Below are positions 10,000 through 24,203 of a DNA stretch of 64,000 nt, piece after piece. The DNA is taken from positions 1,984,001 through 2,048,000 of the forward strand of contig JAGVRJ010000003.1 of NCBI GenBank assembly GCA_019059635.1. Direction: 5' to 3'. The position numbers and the translations under genes were made by a program. The notes under the pieces were generated by a model. The model made no database searches and was not told where the DNA came from. It saw only the letters and a program-made list of their open reading frames with translations. Position 1 is the first letter of the stretch. The number at the start of each line of letters is the position of its first letter. The DNA comes from Proales similis. Taxonomy: Eukaryota > Rotifera > Eurotatoria > Ploima > Proalidae.

Positions 10000-12438
10000 T
10001 TAAACTCTTCTGGTTCTAGTTTGAATTTGTTTTGACGTATTAGAACTATCATATCCAAATCTATTTGGTTTTTTCAATTCGCGAGTAAAATCAGAGTATG
10101 TGACACCGATAGCTTTTGACTCTGCTTGCATTATTTTATCAATTTTTTTGACGGCTACGTCTAGAGTTTGGCTATTCAGCTCGTGATTTTCAATGTCTTC
10201 TTCGATAAATGTATTTGTGGCGGTAGAAGTCATTCTTTCAAGATTTTTTACATCTAGATACTTTGAAGCCTGGCTTGGAGCCCTTGAACTATTTGACAGC
10301 TTGCTTATCCGGGTGGTATTGGTCAATTTGGAGGTTTTTAGGGTGGTGTTCGACTTGAGAGTTGTATTCTCCTCCCCTTGAACTTGAAGCGATATTTTAC
10401 TTTCATTATCAGATGTTGGTGATTTATTAGCAACCGAAGCTATATGCCTGGATTTTCGACGTCGAGAATTACCAGGTGTCCTTGATTTGCGTTTTGCCAA
10501 CTTCATCTTGAGGACCTTATTTGATTGCATTCCAGGAGAGTGCAATACTGTAGTTTGATCTGTTTTTTGTAATTTAGAATGGCGAAGTGCATTAGGTGTT
10601 CCGACAATCGAGGCTCCAAGTTTTCGCTTGTTTCTCAGTGCGAGCGGAGTGGCTGGTTTGGCGCCAAAGCGACTTTCATTACGTTTTATATTATCGCGTA
10701 TGATAGCCTTTTCTTTGCGTTCAATAATTTTGTTATGTTCGTGGTCCCATTTTTTCCTATTAACAAACTCTGTGTGATGGAGCCCTTGAATAGTAAATTC
10801 ACGCTGATTGATTTTTTCGAATTCAAAGGCCAACTTATTGAGCTCCTCTTCTAAACGAGGAATCTGCGAATTGAACTGCTTTCTTTGCTTTTCTTCAGCA
10901 AGCATACTGTAACCTCGCATTTTTAAACGAGCGGGATCTTTGGTCTTTTCTTCAAATTTAATAAACTCTTCCCACAATGCAATCCATTTTGTAGCTTTTT
11001 CATATAAATCAGCCGACTCTTCAAAAGCAAACTTGAGGTCTTCGAGCTTGCGTTCATGTTGTTCCAATAGTTCTTCCGTAAAGTTGTCTTCATGAATTAT
11101 ATCGATTGCATCAACTTCCTTTGGGCTAAATAGCATCTTTTCGCATAATTTCAAGATGTCAACCCGAATTTTCTCTATAAATTTTTGCATATTCTGCATT
11201 TTTAATTCAATACATCGCTCGTGTTCTTGCTGTAAACAATCAAGAATTCTCCCCTTTGTTTCTTGGATGTTTCCGATATCTTGCACAAGATACATTTCAA
11301 GTTCAATGTTTGAAATGTCTAATTTTTTCCAGAGCTCTTTTATTTTTGTTCTAAGATGCTCGATATCGGTTAGAATTTTTCGCTCTCGAGCAACGAGCTC
11401 TTCCAGAATCTGACTTGCTTTGTTTAAATCATCTTGACCCAGAGGAAGTGTTTCAACCGCTTCAAATACCAGAAGTTCTGCAAAGCTATCAGATGATGAT
11501 AAATTAAGCTCATTCGAAAGTCGAACTATCTCTTCTTTGATCTTGCCCATCTGTATAATTCTTTCATCAAGAAGTTTTTGGAGTGCGTGAATGTTACTTT
11601 CAATAATTTGCATCTCGCTTTCAGATGGTACAGCATTTACTGGTTCTTTAGTCATCTCTTCTTTTAGACGTTCACATAATTTTTTCTCAACAGCCTTTAG
11701 TGATTGATACTCTTCTACTCTTCGTTTTTTCTCTTTTCGCAGTCTCTCATAATCGGATCCTAGAATTTCATTTTCTTCTATCATACTTTTGAAATCTGAT
11801 CGTAGAACATCACCCTGGTTAAGTCGCAGTTCGAAGCAAAGTTGTTTAACTTGAAGACGTCGTTTCTTTACATCTTCTATAAGTTGCTTTTCGAGCTCTT
11901 CTTCACCTTCGATTATATCAATATAAGTTGAACTCAGTTGTTCGTAAAACTTAGTTAATCGTTCAGCTTGTGTTTTTTCATTAAATCCAATTCGATACCA
12001 TATATTGATAAGGCGTTTGAGATCTGGATAAAATTCAGCCATAAATTGTAGATCAACTTCCCTCATCTCGTACCCATAATTAGAATAGATGGTTTGAGTA
12101 ACTGTGTTGTTGGAACTGGATCTGATTAAATCAATTGAGACCTTTGTGTTAACGGATTCATTGTCATTACTAAGTTCAAATTTTGAAGAAGCCGCATCGG
12201 CTAATTTTGAAAATTCATGATTTTTGCCTCTAGAAGCTCTTTTAGATTTCTTATTTCTAACTTTCTTATCTTTTTCAAACAAAGGTTGGTCTTTCCTGCA
12301 TGATTTTTCGGAGTTTTTGGGATCAAAGTGGCTTGAAGTGGTTAAAATTTGAGATAAACTTTGACTTGCTTCTTCTTCTTCTTCACTTGAGATTGAGTCA
12401 AGTTGACGATCATAAATTTTACGAATTTTTTCTTCCAT
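10000..12438 (-). CDS. PRC1: PRC1 / Ase1 / MAP65 antiparallel-microtubule bundling protein
   Basis: A single uninterrupted frame of 812 residues. From about residue 130 it follows PRC1: FYPDLKRLINIWYRIGF, long alpha-helical dimerisation and rod segments, then the microtubule-binding spectrin domain with LWEEFIKFEEKTKDPARLKM, RGYSMLAEEKQRKQF and IPRLEEELNKLAFEFEK. PRC1 crosslinks antiparallel microtubules of the central spindle and recruits kinesin-4 and centralspindlin. The tail is basic with Thr-Pro sites (AKPATPL, VGTPNALR), as in the CDK1-regulated region of the family. It ends near TYSDFTRELKKP, matching the vertebrate STYSEF motif. The first 130 residues are an acidic, low-complexity extension not seen in human PRC1 (620 aa). 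No intron is visible, unlike the intron-rich neighbour. Confidence 0.9.
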   Translation of the reverse strand: MEEKIRKIYDRQLDSISSEEEEEASQSLSQILTTSSHFDPKNSEKSCRKDQPLFEKDKKVRNKKSKRASRGKNHEFSKLADAASSKFELSNDNESVNTKVSIDLIRSSSNNTVTQTIYSNYGYEMREVDLQFMAEFYPDLKRLINIWYRIGFNEKTQAERLTKFYEQLSSTYIDIIEGEEELEKQLIEDVKKRRLQVKQLCFELRLNQGDVLRSDFKSMIEENEILGSDYERLRKEKKRRVEEYQSLKAVEKKLCERLKEEMTKEPVNAVPSESEMQIIESNIHALQKLLDERIIQMGKIKEEIVRLSNELNLSSSDSFAELLVFEAVETLPLGQDDLNKASQILEELVARERKILTDIEHLRTKIKELWKKLDISNIELEMYLVQDIGNIQETKGRILDCLQQEHERCIELKMQNMQKFIEKIRVDILKLCEKMLFSPKEVDAIDIIHEDNFTEELLEQHERKLEDLKFAFEESADLYEKATKWIALWEEFIKFEEKTKDPARLKMRGYSMLAEEKQRKQFNSQIPRLEEELNKLAFEFEKINQREFTIQGLHHTEFVNRKKWDHEHNKIIERKEKAIIRDNIKRNESRFGAKPATPLALRNKRKLGASIVGTPNALRHSKLQKTDQTTVLHSPGMQSNKVLKMKLAKRKSRTPGNSRRRKSRHIASVANKSPTSDNESKISLQVQGEENTTLKSNTTLKTSKLTNTTRISKLSNSSRAPSQASKYLDVKNLERMTSTATNTFIEEDIENHELNSQTLDVAVKKIDKIMQAESKAIGVTYSDFTRELKKPNRFGYDSSNTSKQIQTRTRRV

Positions 12439-12642
12439 CGTTGACTTGGCTTGTACTCTCAGGACGTTTGTCTAGATATGCCTTGTGTTAAAATGACTGA
12501 TTATAAAAATAACCCACTCGACCTTGAACCCATGTCCATAAAGTTCGCTATTGGCAATACATTTGTCTGATTTTGTTCCTAATAAAGCATTATTTTCTGC
12601 GAAAGATTTTGATAGTAAACAGATTTCATAAAAAATTTATTT

Positions 12643-15600
12643 CTAAGAACTTTGATTAAAGAATAACATCAAAGCCCCTAGAAGAATTGCGAGTCCACTA
12701 GATATAATCTAGAGTAAAAGAATCAAATTTTTAGCAGACTGATATCAATTTCTTTAACTTAATATGAATTTACCACGATGATATTCTTATTAATTCTTAG
12801 CCCTTGCAGCAGGTTGTATTTAATTTTTGCGAGATAACAAGGACCCCAAGAATCACCCCCTTTAATAAGACATCTATCAGAAGTATGAATTAAGTAGTTA
12901 GAATGTTGGTAAAAATCTTTAGGCCACAAACTTTTCAAAAATGTTTTCGGCTATTGTTGATTCATACTTAATTCCTAGATCTTTTCTAATCTTTAATGGT
13001 ACTGAATAACCATTTTCAATAAGAATCGCCAAATTGAAAAGGCCCTAAATCAATTGAGCAGATGAGGTAAACATATTTTATAAGAGGTGATCCAAATTTT
13101 TACTTGGTTTTCGCCTCTAAGGTAAGCACGCCAATAGAATTCAAATGCCTTTCCAATATTTTTCTGTTGATCAATCTTCTGTTTAGCGGCCATTTCGTAA
13201 TGAAAATCCCCCATAAAATTTAACGCGTAAGAATTTTCACTCTGAGCAAGATGATTAATAGACTGATTATAAAAACCGATTTCACAATTTTTTTGGAGAT
13301 AGGTTTCAGCGAGTTTTGGATGCATTTCACATAAATAACCCATGTTGAAAGTTCCAATTTCAATACCTGTCCAACTTATAATAAGCATTTTTAAAAATGC
13401 CGAATTCCTGATTTTTATGTAAGTGAAACGTAATAAAAATGAGAGACTTATAAAAATAGATAGAAACCATTTTTGTTCCTGATAGTTAACGATTGCTTGG
13501 TTAAAATATTTTCCGACAATTGAAGTTCTTTCTGCAACTGTTCGAGCCCAACTTCCCAAAATTTACAATTTTATAAATTCTTAATACCTGAAGATTCGAA
13601 TTTAAATGCCTACATTGAAGCCAGATCATCCGAAGTATTAATCACACCGTATCCCCAAATATTGAACTCGGAAACTTTCAGCTGAGCATCAATCTGACCT
13701 CTCACAGCGGCATAGCTCCAATATTCCCAAGCCTTGAACTAAAATGAATATTTATCTTAAAAATGGAATTGTCAAGTAGCTTATATAAATCATATATACA
13801 TTGTTTTTATTATGATTTGGGTATTCTCCTTTAAACCACATGAGACCAATGTTAAACGCACAATCAATGTTTCGGAATCTATCCCAGCCTTGAAGCCAAA
13901 AATCAACAGCCTTGCTGGTATTTTTTTCTATTTGGTACGCGTGATGTCCTAATGCAGCAAAAGAAGAAGAATGTCCCTGCATAGTTAAGAGAATAGGAGC
14001 AGCTTTATATGACATGTTTTTTTCTCTATCTACCAAACTGGCGGCTTTTTCAAAATATTCTTTGGCTTTTGAGAGATCTTTTTCGATTGTTTGACCCTTT
14101 TTTGGTTGTAGCAGGCTTATCATCTCATTTCAAAAAATTTGTCATGATTTATGAAACCTCCTTACTTTTAAATATGCTAGACCTAAACTAAATGTTGACT
14201 CAGGATCTTTGTTTTCTGCACCTATTCGGAAAATTTCAATCGCTGATCTTAGATTACGGTTTATTCCTTGCTGTCCCCAATAGAGTAATCGAGCCAGAGA
14301 TGACTTTAAAAGCAAAAGTTAAAACTCTTGTTGATAAGTAATAATATATTAATCAGATAAATTTAATCGCTTCCTACCTGAGCCGAAACTATTCCTCTCT
14401 TGGCTTGAGACTTGAGCCAATTATATAAATCCCCTCTTTCACTTGTTATAAGTTCTGTTTCTTGTTTTTCATTTAACCTTATTGCCAGTAAATTGTTTTC
14501 ATCTGAAATGGGATTATAAAACTCGTCTCTAGATGTTACGGCCATTATTGAGTAATAATCTGAAAAGGCGAATAAATAATAAATGTAAATAAAGAATAAA
14601 AAGTAAACTACAATATGACTGTTTTAGATCAGTCGTAAATTGATCCAATCCGTTGCGATGCTTATGTGCAAGACAAAGAGTGCTAAGACGATCTCCTAAC
14701 ATGGAAGCTCTCATTAAAGAGGATTGACTCTTAATTTCTGGTCAAGTTATGATTTCAAATTTGATACGATTTTTCCATATTTACCGCTATTTTGTCCTTT
14801 TCTGTTCCTATTCCATAGAATTGAAAAATTGCAAGCAAATAATAAGATTCACTGTGCCCTAGGCAACTCGCAAGCTGAAGAGTTTCAAAACTTGCTATAC
14901 GACTCATATCTTCGGTTCGGAAAATAAAGGATTTTGCCAATTCAAAAGCTTTTTGACCAACTAGTTTTTTTAAAGTTTCTGAATCATAACTTTTCCTCTT
15001 AAGTTTTAATAATATCTTATGTATTTTTTTAAGGTGATTTGGAACACTTTCTTTAACCAGAGCATCACATTGAATATAACTGTTGAAACTGGATTCGATT
15101 ATTTGTTTCCCAGGGCACTTATTTTGTTTAGGTACTCTGTTCAAAAAATCAAACTTTTGGTTAAGATTACTGCACTTCTTAATCCAATGATTTTTCGTAA
15201 GCATCTCGGTGAGATTGTTAGTTATTTTTCGAGCAAATACCTTCATGGGATTTTTACAATTAAATAAAGATAAAAATTAATAACTCTCACTTCTACTGGT
15301 ATTAAAAAATGGTTCCTGTTGAACTGTAAATGCCCAATAAAGCCTTTGAATGAATTCATTAAAATTGAACCGCCGACGATAATTGGAGAAGCAATATCAT
15401 TCAACTCGATTTCTTTAAAACTAGAATGGAATTGATCACTTAGAAAATTTAAGCTTAGTTAAAAAAAACTACTTGAATTTTGCTTTAATTTCTTTCACGA
15501 AAGTATCTTCGCACTTTGCATTTATTTGCCACTTGATTGTTAATTTGTGTTAATAAGTTTCCTAGAAAGCTATGAACTTATAAAATTTACGAAGTCTTTT

Positions 15601-16777
15601 CCTAGATTAAACACAACATGACACCATGTATGTAAAGGCAATTTTTCAAGCGATTGTGCAGCGAAAGGTTTTCCGCTTGGACTAAATAGTTCAACCGTAA
15701 GTTGTCCTAGAGTAAATATATATATGAATTAATCTATGAGTAAATTATTTGAAAAAAAAGATACCAGTGTTTTTCAGGTAGATGTTAGGCTGCCCTTTAT
15801 GAAAATTAGATTGAATTGCTTGAATTATAGCACAATAAATTGAAGTTGAACAGTATTCTTCAAGATAAATTGAAAAATCTATTGAAAGCCTAAAAAATTG
15901 TGTATAATTATGGGTATTTGGAATATTTTAGGGAATCATCTTAACCTAGGTGTCTTGATATTTTTAGTCCGTTGCAGTTCCAAAATCCGATCGTTATAAG
16001 GTTTAAGATGAAAAATTTTCCCGAAACGGCTCGAGCTCATTGCGATGGGGAAAGAGATCATTTTAAGAGTTTCTATACCAATTATGAAATTTGTTTGACA
16101 TGGAAGTTTAAAATCATTTACCTTCTTCTAATGGGCAACTGAAATATTTTTGCCTTGTTTCATTTAATTTGAACTGAATCGCCCAATTAAGGCAATCATA
16201 GAACTTTCTAGGCCTTTGATAGGGCGAGAGGGTAGGAATTCTTTTTTCAATCAGATCTTTGATATCTTTCCAATTTTTTCTGTTTATCACCACATCCATA
16301 AGTTTAGATTTGCTCGTTATGTAGCTACGGAAAATAATATTGGACTGAAAATAATATTTCTGATTCAAGTAGTCAGGCATATATCGAAGCGAGTCAGAAA
16401 ATCTAATCTTAACTCTCTTCGATATATTTACACGCCCCGCTATTCTTTTCAATTCATTCTCACAGCTCCATTTCCGTACTAGCAAGAGATTATCTGGTAC
16501 CAGATCTGTTTCATCAACAAGCCAAACTTCTAATATGATAGCTTGAGTAGGTAAATTGCAGCTGTATTTAACAAACAAATAATCCCCATGCTGAATGAGA
16601 TTTTGGCTATTGGATTGAATTTTCAACCGCTCAGACGATTTAAATGTCTTAAGTTTGATAAATCGATTAGGTTAATTTGTGAAAAGTAATTTTTGAATTT
16701 AAAGAAAAGATAAAACCTACAGATACTTTATCCAGTGAAAAGCACACCAGCAATATATGAAGCATATAAAGCCTCAT
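12643..16777 (-). CDS. SEL1L3: SEL1L3-like secretory-pathway protein (lectin-like domain plus Sel1 repeats)
   Basis: Eighteen exons, phases all consistent: 16777-16721, 16647-16122, 16072-15946, 15889-15765, 15706-15591, 15531-15473, 15420-15291, 15240-14768, 14709-14612, 14559-14378, 14303-14166, 14123-13800, 13738-13614, 13551-13468, 13407-13104, 13044-12932, 12873-12774, 12708-12643. They give 1,048 residues (human 1,132). In order: signal peptide MRLYMLHILLVCFSLDKVS; an N-terminal beta-rich domain; a laminin-G-like fold (LSIDFSIYLEEYCS, LHTWCHVVFNLG); Sel1/TPR-like repeats such as GIGTEKDKIAVNMEKSASML, RLLYWGQQGINRNLRSAIE and TGIEIGTFNMGYLCEMHPKL; and a C-terminal membrane anchor (IISSGLAILLGALMLFF). 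The family is poorly characterised; the topology implies an ER/Golgi or surface lumenal protein. One intron is only 42 bp. Confidence 0.88.
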
Positions 16778-19700
16778 TTAAGAGCTTACAAAAAATTAAA
16801 GTTTAGACCAAGGAGAAATTTCTGAAAAATTTTATGAAAAAGCTCTATTTTAGATGCTATAGGAAGAATTTAACAGGCTGTCACATGGCCTGCTTCTTTC
16901 GCTCATTTTCTTTTCAATCTCAATATGTTTCATGAATTGCATTAGTTTTTTTTAAAACATAATTTTCCCCTGTTTATTAAGAATATTTTCCCTTTAGGAT
17001 TCCATCTGAAAGAATTAAGGCTCTTTTATTTACGCTAAGGAAACGGCTCTAAGGAAACGAGGAAAAAATATAAATCCATCCATTCTTGAAATGCAATTCA
17101 GCTTCTGTACTCAATATGAAAAAAAGTAATTTTCTTTTATTTTAGGAAAAAATTAGCGCATAGATGTTCTATTTAAGACTACAGGCAATCTTACTGGCCT
17201 AGGCACGACCCATATACGCAGAATGATAAATGAAACGTCTCGTGATAGCCACTAGTTGATATAGAGCGGTACAGGACTATTATAGCCTCAAGGCAATTCC
17301 TTTTGCCCATTAAATCAGAGGGAACAAGAGAAAATGAAAACATTAGCGTGACATACCTGGCCTGATCAATCACTTAGTTTGCCCCGGCTTGACAATGGCC
17401 ATACATAATTGCTACCTTATATTGGTGCTTAGGCTAATATTAAAAGATAGAAAAGTGATTGAACCATGATGGACGAATAGTTTTGGAATTATTGCTATCT
17501 CATGAACAGCGAAACGCAATTTTGAGCTGTTAAAAAGGTGGTGATGGCGCTTTTTTAAGGTAGATGAGTATTTCCTATTCATTCCATAAATAAAAGAGAA
17601 GAAAACTCAGTCTTCCTTACTTTTAATATTACTAATATGAATCCTGACTACTTTGCCTAAAAATAGACCGTATGATGCCGATGGCCGGCTTGTGTCCTAT
17701 TTTCACTTTTTAGGTTCGCACGTCCAAATTAACAAGGGACACAGCTTAATATTTAGTAGATCATTTTGTTGATTTTTATGATTGAGCAGACCTTTATGGT
17801 TCCCCAAGAAGCTATACTGGACAGCCTTTTCGGCATTCATGCGAACTGATGGTGAAAATTACTTCAGAGTGTTTTTTATGATTTGACACGTTTCAATTCT
17901 GCTAGTTCCTAGCTTTGCGACCTCGAGAGAAAAATCATTTTGCCTAAGGCTATGCCCTGGATCTGCCGAACGTTTAAAGGGTGACGGTTAGCCTAGAAGA
18001 AAAGATAATGGCGAGAATGCATTCTTTGGATCGGCGTTTTTATGACATTTAAAACCGATCTATCTGTTAATGGATCTCGCAGGCCTCGGGCTAAACCCCA
18101 TGAATTTACCTACGCGGCAAAGTAATTGTCACCCAGGAAGGTAGCGATATTGTCTACATAGCATCTTATCATGTTATATGAATCTTTAGCCTTTATCATT
18201 ATCTATATCTGCAGCGCTCTTTTCATTCTTCTCAAAGTGAGCGCACGATTAGCACTGTATGATTTGTCAAACATAGAAGAGCTGTTATGGAAGGTAGCTT
18301 TGACAGCCACCACTTCGTTTAAAATCCTGATTGTATCAATATTCTAGCTAAGTCTTATATTCCTCTTTAAAACGCATAAACTTTTATGTTCAACATCTCG
18401 TAAAATGGCTTTTATAAGCCAGTTACATGACAGAGTATCTGTTTAATTGAACTGTCTGATTAGAGCGAGCCGGTAGGCCCAGATTTAAAATTCTCGTGGC
18501 CTCTGATTGGTTAAAGCAAAAACTAGGACGATAGGTGCTATAGAACTATTTTCTATTATTTGGTTGGTTCAAGCGTTGGTATTTACTACGCGAGAATATT
18601 CTCCATCATCACTTTTCATTTAAGCTAAAGACGAATATGATCATAGTTAGACCGAAAAGTGTATGTTTTTGTTCACTAGTAATTCAACTTCTCGACTTTC
18701 TCGATCTTTTTTAGCCAGAGGCATTGGGCGCTTAATTCGTCCAAAAGGTTAACATGCTAGTCGCTCACTTTGAATTTAGGCTGAGCAAGTTATAGGTGGT
18801 GTTTTGAAAAATTTGAGCCTAGCAATGCATCCTAACTTTTCTCTAGCGTTTGGCTTGCATATTAGAAAGCAAAAGTTGGATGCAGGGCATACCTTTATAA
18901 AAGATGAAGTTTGACGACACTATTTCAACGACACAGTCGAGTGGTTTTCGTAAGCAAAATTAAGATGAGGAGAAAAGGGACTGGACCGAAGAGCAGTTTA
19001 TATATTTCAAACGCGTTCATTACTTCTCTTCGTTCAGCTAGATATCAAGATAAAATGAAAACTCTTTGTCTTTTAACGAGTTTTTTTAGTTTTCATATTC
19101 ACGCTACCGCAACCATAACCGATTGGCTGCTCTCGTCTGTATAGCCAAATCTTCGTAAAATGAAGGATTGCTCTTTAGCTTAGTTCATACATATTCGCAT
19201 TTACTTTAAAACCAGTGTTGAGGAACTAGTGCTTCAAACTAAAAAATATTTTTCTTTTAGTTTAATTACATCGGCATAAATTGGCAGCCAATTAGATTCG
19301 ATATCTATTTTAGCGCCATATTAGTTTAGAGTGATTTTATTATCGTGGTTTATTTTAAGTTCATTTCGTAACCAAGGGTCATTTTTGAACAATCGCTAAT
19401 TTCGATTTTCTGTGTCATTGCCACTCTGATCTATTCTGGAGCTTGACTGCAAAAGAATTGTATTTTAGCTTTGATAACGAAATTCGTTAAAAATATGCAC
19501 CAATAGATAAATTCTTTGAGAAGCAAGTATTCGTAGTATAAATTAGGCTAAGAGGCAACCGTCAATTACCATTTCTTGAAATTTAGCGTCTTATGTTATT
19601 TTTCTTTTCAAATATGCCCATATCAACTTTCTGTTAAAATATTTTTTTATTTATCCCACATAACAAAACAAGATCGGGAATGGAAAGCATTCCATAAAAC

Positions 19701-19998
19701 GAAAATTTTAGAAGAGATAAACAAGAGTTTGTTTTCACCATTGTCTACTTTCTTTTGTCTTGAGTTTTTTTTGTTTGGAGCGTGCATTTTAATTTTTCTT
19801 ACTTCCTAATTTTTGCGCCCGATTCACCCAACTGTATCTTTTCCAAGCCTCAAATTATCAAAAACTCGACAATCGATCAAACAACATAAATTGCTCATTC
19901 CTTCCGAATCTAATTCAGATTCAACTTATTCTTTCTAGATTAATCTGATTACATTTTCTAGAAAAAAATTTAAGACTCGCAAATACCATTAAGCGGAC
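16778..19998. promoter_or_regulatory. 3.2-kb gene-free region upstream of ovo, probable cis-regulatory DNA
   Basis: No splice-linked coding series is visible on either strand, and the few open frames (for example 18911-19144 and 19576-19809) look like chance. Elsewhere in the window intergenic gaps are mostly under 1 kb, so this is the largest gap. It precedes ovo, whose orthologue shavenbaby in Drosophila is controlled by many dispersed enhancers. The regulatory role is inferred; I did not identify individual binding sites. Confidence 0.45.
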
Positions 19999-22248
<2,250 letters not shown>

Positions 22249-22679
22249 TAGTCGAGTTTTTGGAACACACTCTTGTTATTGGGATGGCCAATTCGATGTT
22301 GATTTTGAGAAATATTTTTTATTTTAAACTCATAGTCACCACTGCGTAGATATTTAACACATGTCTGAATTTAAAAACGAAATTTCTTACTGTACATAGA
22401 AACGTGCGTGTTTTTCTAACTTATAATTGGAGAATCTTTTACTTTAAAACATTCCAGCTCATAAAATTGGTGTTCGTTCGGAAATTCGGCTGAGTAGCAA
22501 AAGGCAAGGGAGCAAACTCCAATAACCCTCATCTAAACCACATCTAAGTTTTAAACCAAGGTTTTCTTTTTGAGAAAAATAAATATTTGGAAAATCCAAT
22601 TTAAAATCAGAGGCTATTTTGTGCCATCAAGTCAGTCTTGAGATAAAAACCTAAGTTTTAATGCACGAAAATAATAAAA
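22249..22679. other. ovo 3' region / intergenic
   Basis: About 430 bp, AT-rich and without an open frame of note. It presumably holds the ovo 3' UTR and the upstream region of the small ORF at 22680. Confidence 0.5.
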
Positions 22680-22910
22680 ATGAGGAAAGGACATGCCTTA
22701 AATATTTTACTGCTAGTTTTTGCGTTATGCACTTATGGACATGATTCAGCCTGCTTAAAGTCGTCACCATTGAGAAACCATACCTTCTGTGGAAATTGGA
22801 GTCTATTACTGACCTATCTTGTCAGTTGGCTGATTTTCATCTCTTTCTATAGCATGGTGATAATAATCATTTTCAGATACATCTTAAAGAACGCCAAAGA
22901 AAGAGTATAA
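22680..22910 (+). CDS. Small putative single-pass membrane protein, 76 residues
   Basis: One open frame with a good AAAATGA start context. The first 24 residues look like a cleavable signal peptide (MRKGHALNILLLVFALCTYG). A short lumenal segment follows with three cysteines and an N-glycosylation site (NHTF). Then comes a long hydrophobic stretch (LLLTYLVSWLIFISFY onward) and a basic end (RYILKNAKERV). Signal peptide, glycosylation site, membrane span and positive tail in the right order make a real small type I membrane protein plausible. A possible polyadenylation signal (AATAAA-like) follows within 30 bp. I recognise no family. Length alone cannot exclude chance. Confidence 0.4.
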   Translation: MRKGHALNILLLVFALCTYGHDSACLKSSPLRNHTFCGNWSLLLTYLVSWLIFISFYSMVIIIIFRYILKNAKERV

Positions 22911-23032
22911 TTAGTGATTCATAGTATTAAAATAAAGAAGATTTTTAAAATTTTCATTTTAAACATTTTTCATTTGAATTCTTGTAAAAATTTATTTAAG
23001 ACATGCAGATTAAGTTAGGCAAGAGTGCGGTT

Positions 23033-24203
23033 TCACTCGAGTTTGATGAAATTTAGAAAGTTCTTAATTCTATTTTCTACTTCATATCTGGCTATAGCCA
23101 AAGTTGAGCAAATATTTGGAGTATAATCTAATTGTAAAATTCTTTGAATCCATCCAGCTTTTCTACATAAATACGGCGATGCAAACAACAAAAATATTGC
23201 CAGGAATATAGTCAGAGAAATTAATAAAATAATGCCTTTTTTCTTTTTTGGCGCTAAAATTTTAAACAATTTGATTATTAAAATTAGTATTACTATAATA
23301 TTCCAAGTTAAGAAATAATTGGTTTTACTTTTAAATTCTGTGATCAGTTTGGCTTCTCCATTTTCTTCTTCTTTCTGATTTATACCTTTAATTTCTCTTC
23401 CTCTTTTTTTCTCAGCTGTTGGTTCTTTTTTCTTTTTTTTCTCTGAAGCCAATCGGTTCTTCTCTTTTTCTTGTTCAAGAGCTGAAGCATCTCGAACACG
23501 CTTTTAAGTTAGCTTAATAACAAAATAAATAATTTAATTCAAAATCACCTAGTTTTCGTTTGCGCTCAAGCTCTATTTGACGCTCTGTCTCAGCAGCCAG
23601 AGCTCCCATGAATTTAACAATATTTTTGGCACATTGAAAGCACTTTTTAGAGTCCAGACAGTCCCCGGCCACTCTGCTCAATTTCGAGTTCAAAGGATTG
23701 TCTTTAAGATCAAGCCACTTTTGAGAATTAGAGGGCAGGCTAGATAAATATTTGTGATGCTCGATTTACTTGAAGCGAAGTTAACTGTCCAAAGCTCAAT
23801 GGTAAGTCAACTAGCTGATTTCCTAACAAGTCAAGATGTCTTAAATTCTTCAGTTCACCGAAGTTTTTAGGTAAACATTCCAAATGGTTTTTGCTTAGAT
23901 CCAGCTCTTTCAAATTGATTAATAAAACGAAATTTTCCTTTACAAAAAGTAAATTCAATCCTTTTATTTGAACGATTAATGGATATTTACCGGGAGTCTA
24001 AACAAGTTGTTAAACGACAAGTTGAGTCGTTTTACTTTTTTAAGTTCAACCTCAAGAGTTGAAAATTAAATCTCGAATAGCTTGATCCATTACAATTCAC
24101 TTACGATTCCTTCTACCGGAACTTTATCTAGAGCGCTCAAACTCAAATCGAGATAATCATCATCTAGCCGATCTTTTAATTGAATTTTCTTTTGCTTGCC
24201 CAT
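23033..24203 (-). CDS. LRRC59: LRRC59, ER-anchored leucine-rich-repeat protein
   Basis: Six exons join in phase: 24203-24105, 24050-23991, 23937-23770, 23717-23549, 23490-23329, 23253-23033 (292 residues; human 307). The N terminus has [19 protein letters not shown]. Leucine-rich repeats follow ([47 protein letters not shown]), then the cysteine motif [15 protein letters not shown] charged Lys/Glu segment leads to one C-terminal membrane helix ([18 protein letters not shown]) and a short lumenal tail. LRRC59 sits in the ER and nuclear envelope, binds ribosomes and assists import of FGF1 and nucleic-acid sensing. The 75-bp intron at 23254-23328 is itself open and hydrophobic; removing it leaves the single membrane span that the family has. 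Confidence 0.88.

Noticed and set aside
12919-12931. Stop codon after FEKFVA as the end of the SEL1L3 gene
   Set aside because: Using the donor at GAAAA|GTTTGT joins in phase to two more exons ending in a membrane helix, as SEL1L3 should.
18911-19809. Open frames of 77 codons upstream of ovo (18911-19144 and 19576-19809)
   Set aside because: No splice partners, no recognisable sequence, composition like the surrounding non-coding DNA.
23254-23328. A second membrane helix in LRRC59 ([17 protein letters not shown])
   Set aside because: The stretch begins with GTAAAA and ends with TTTTAG. Removing it as a 75-bp intron keeps the frame and leaves the single C-terminal helix of the family.
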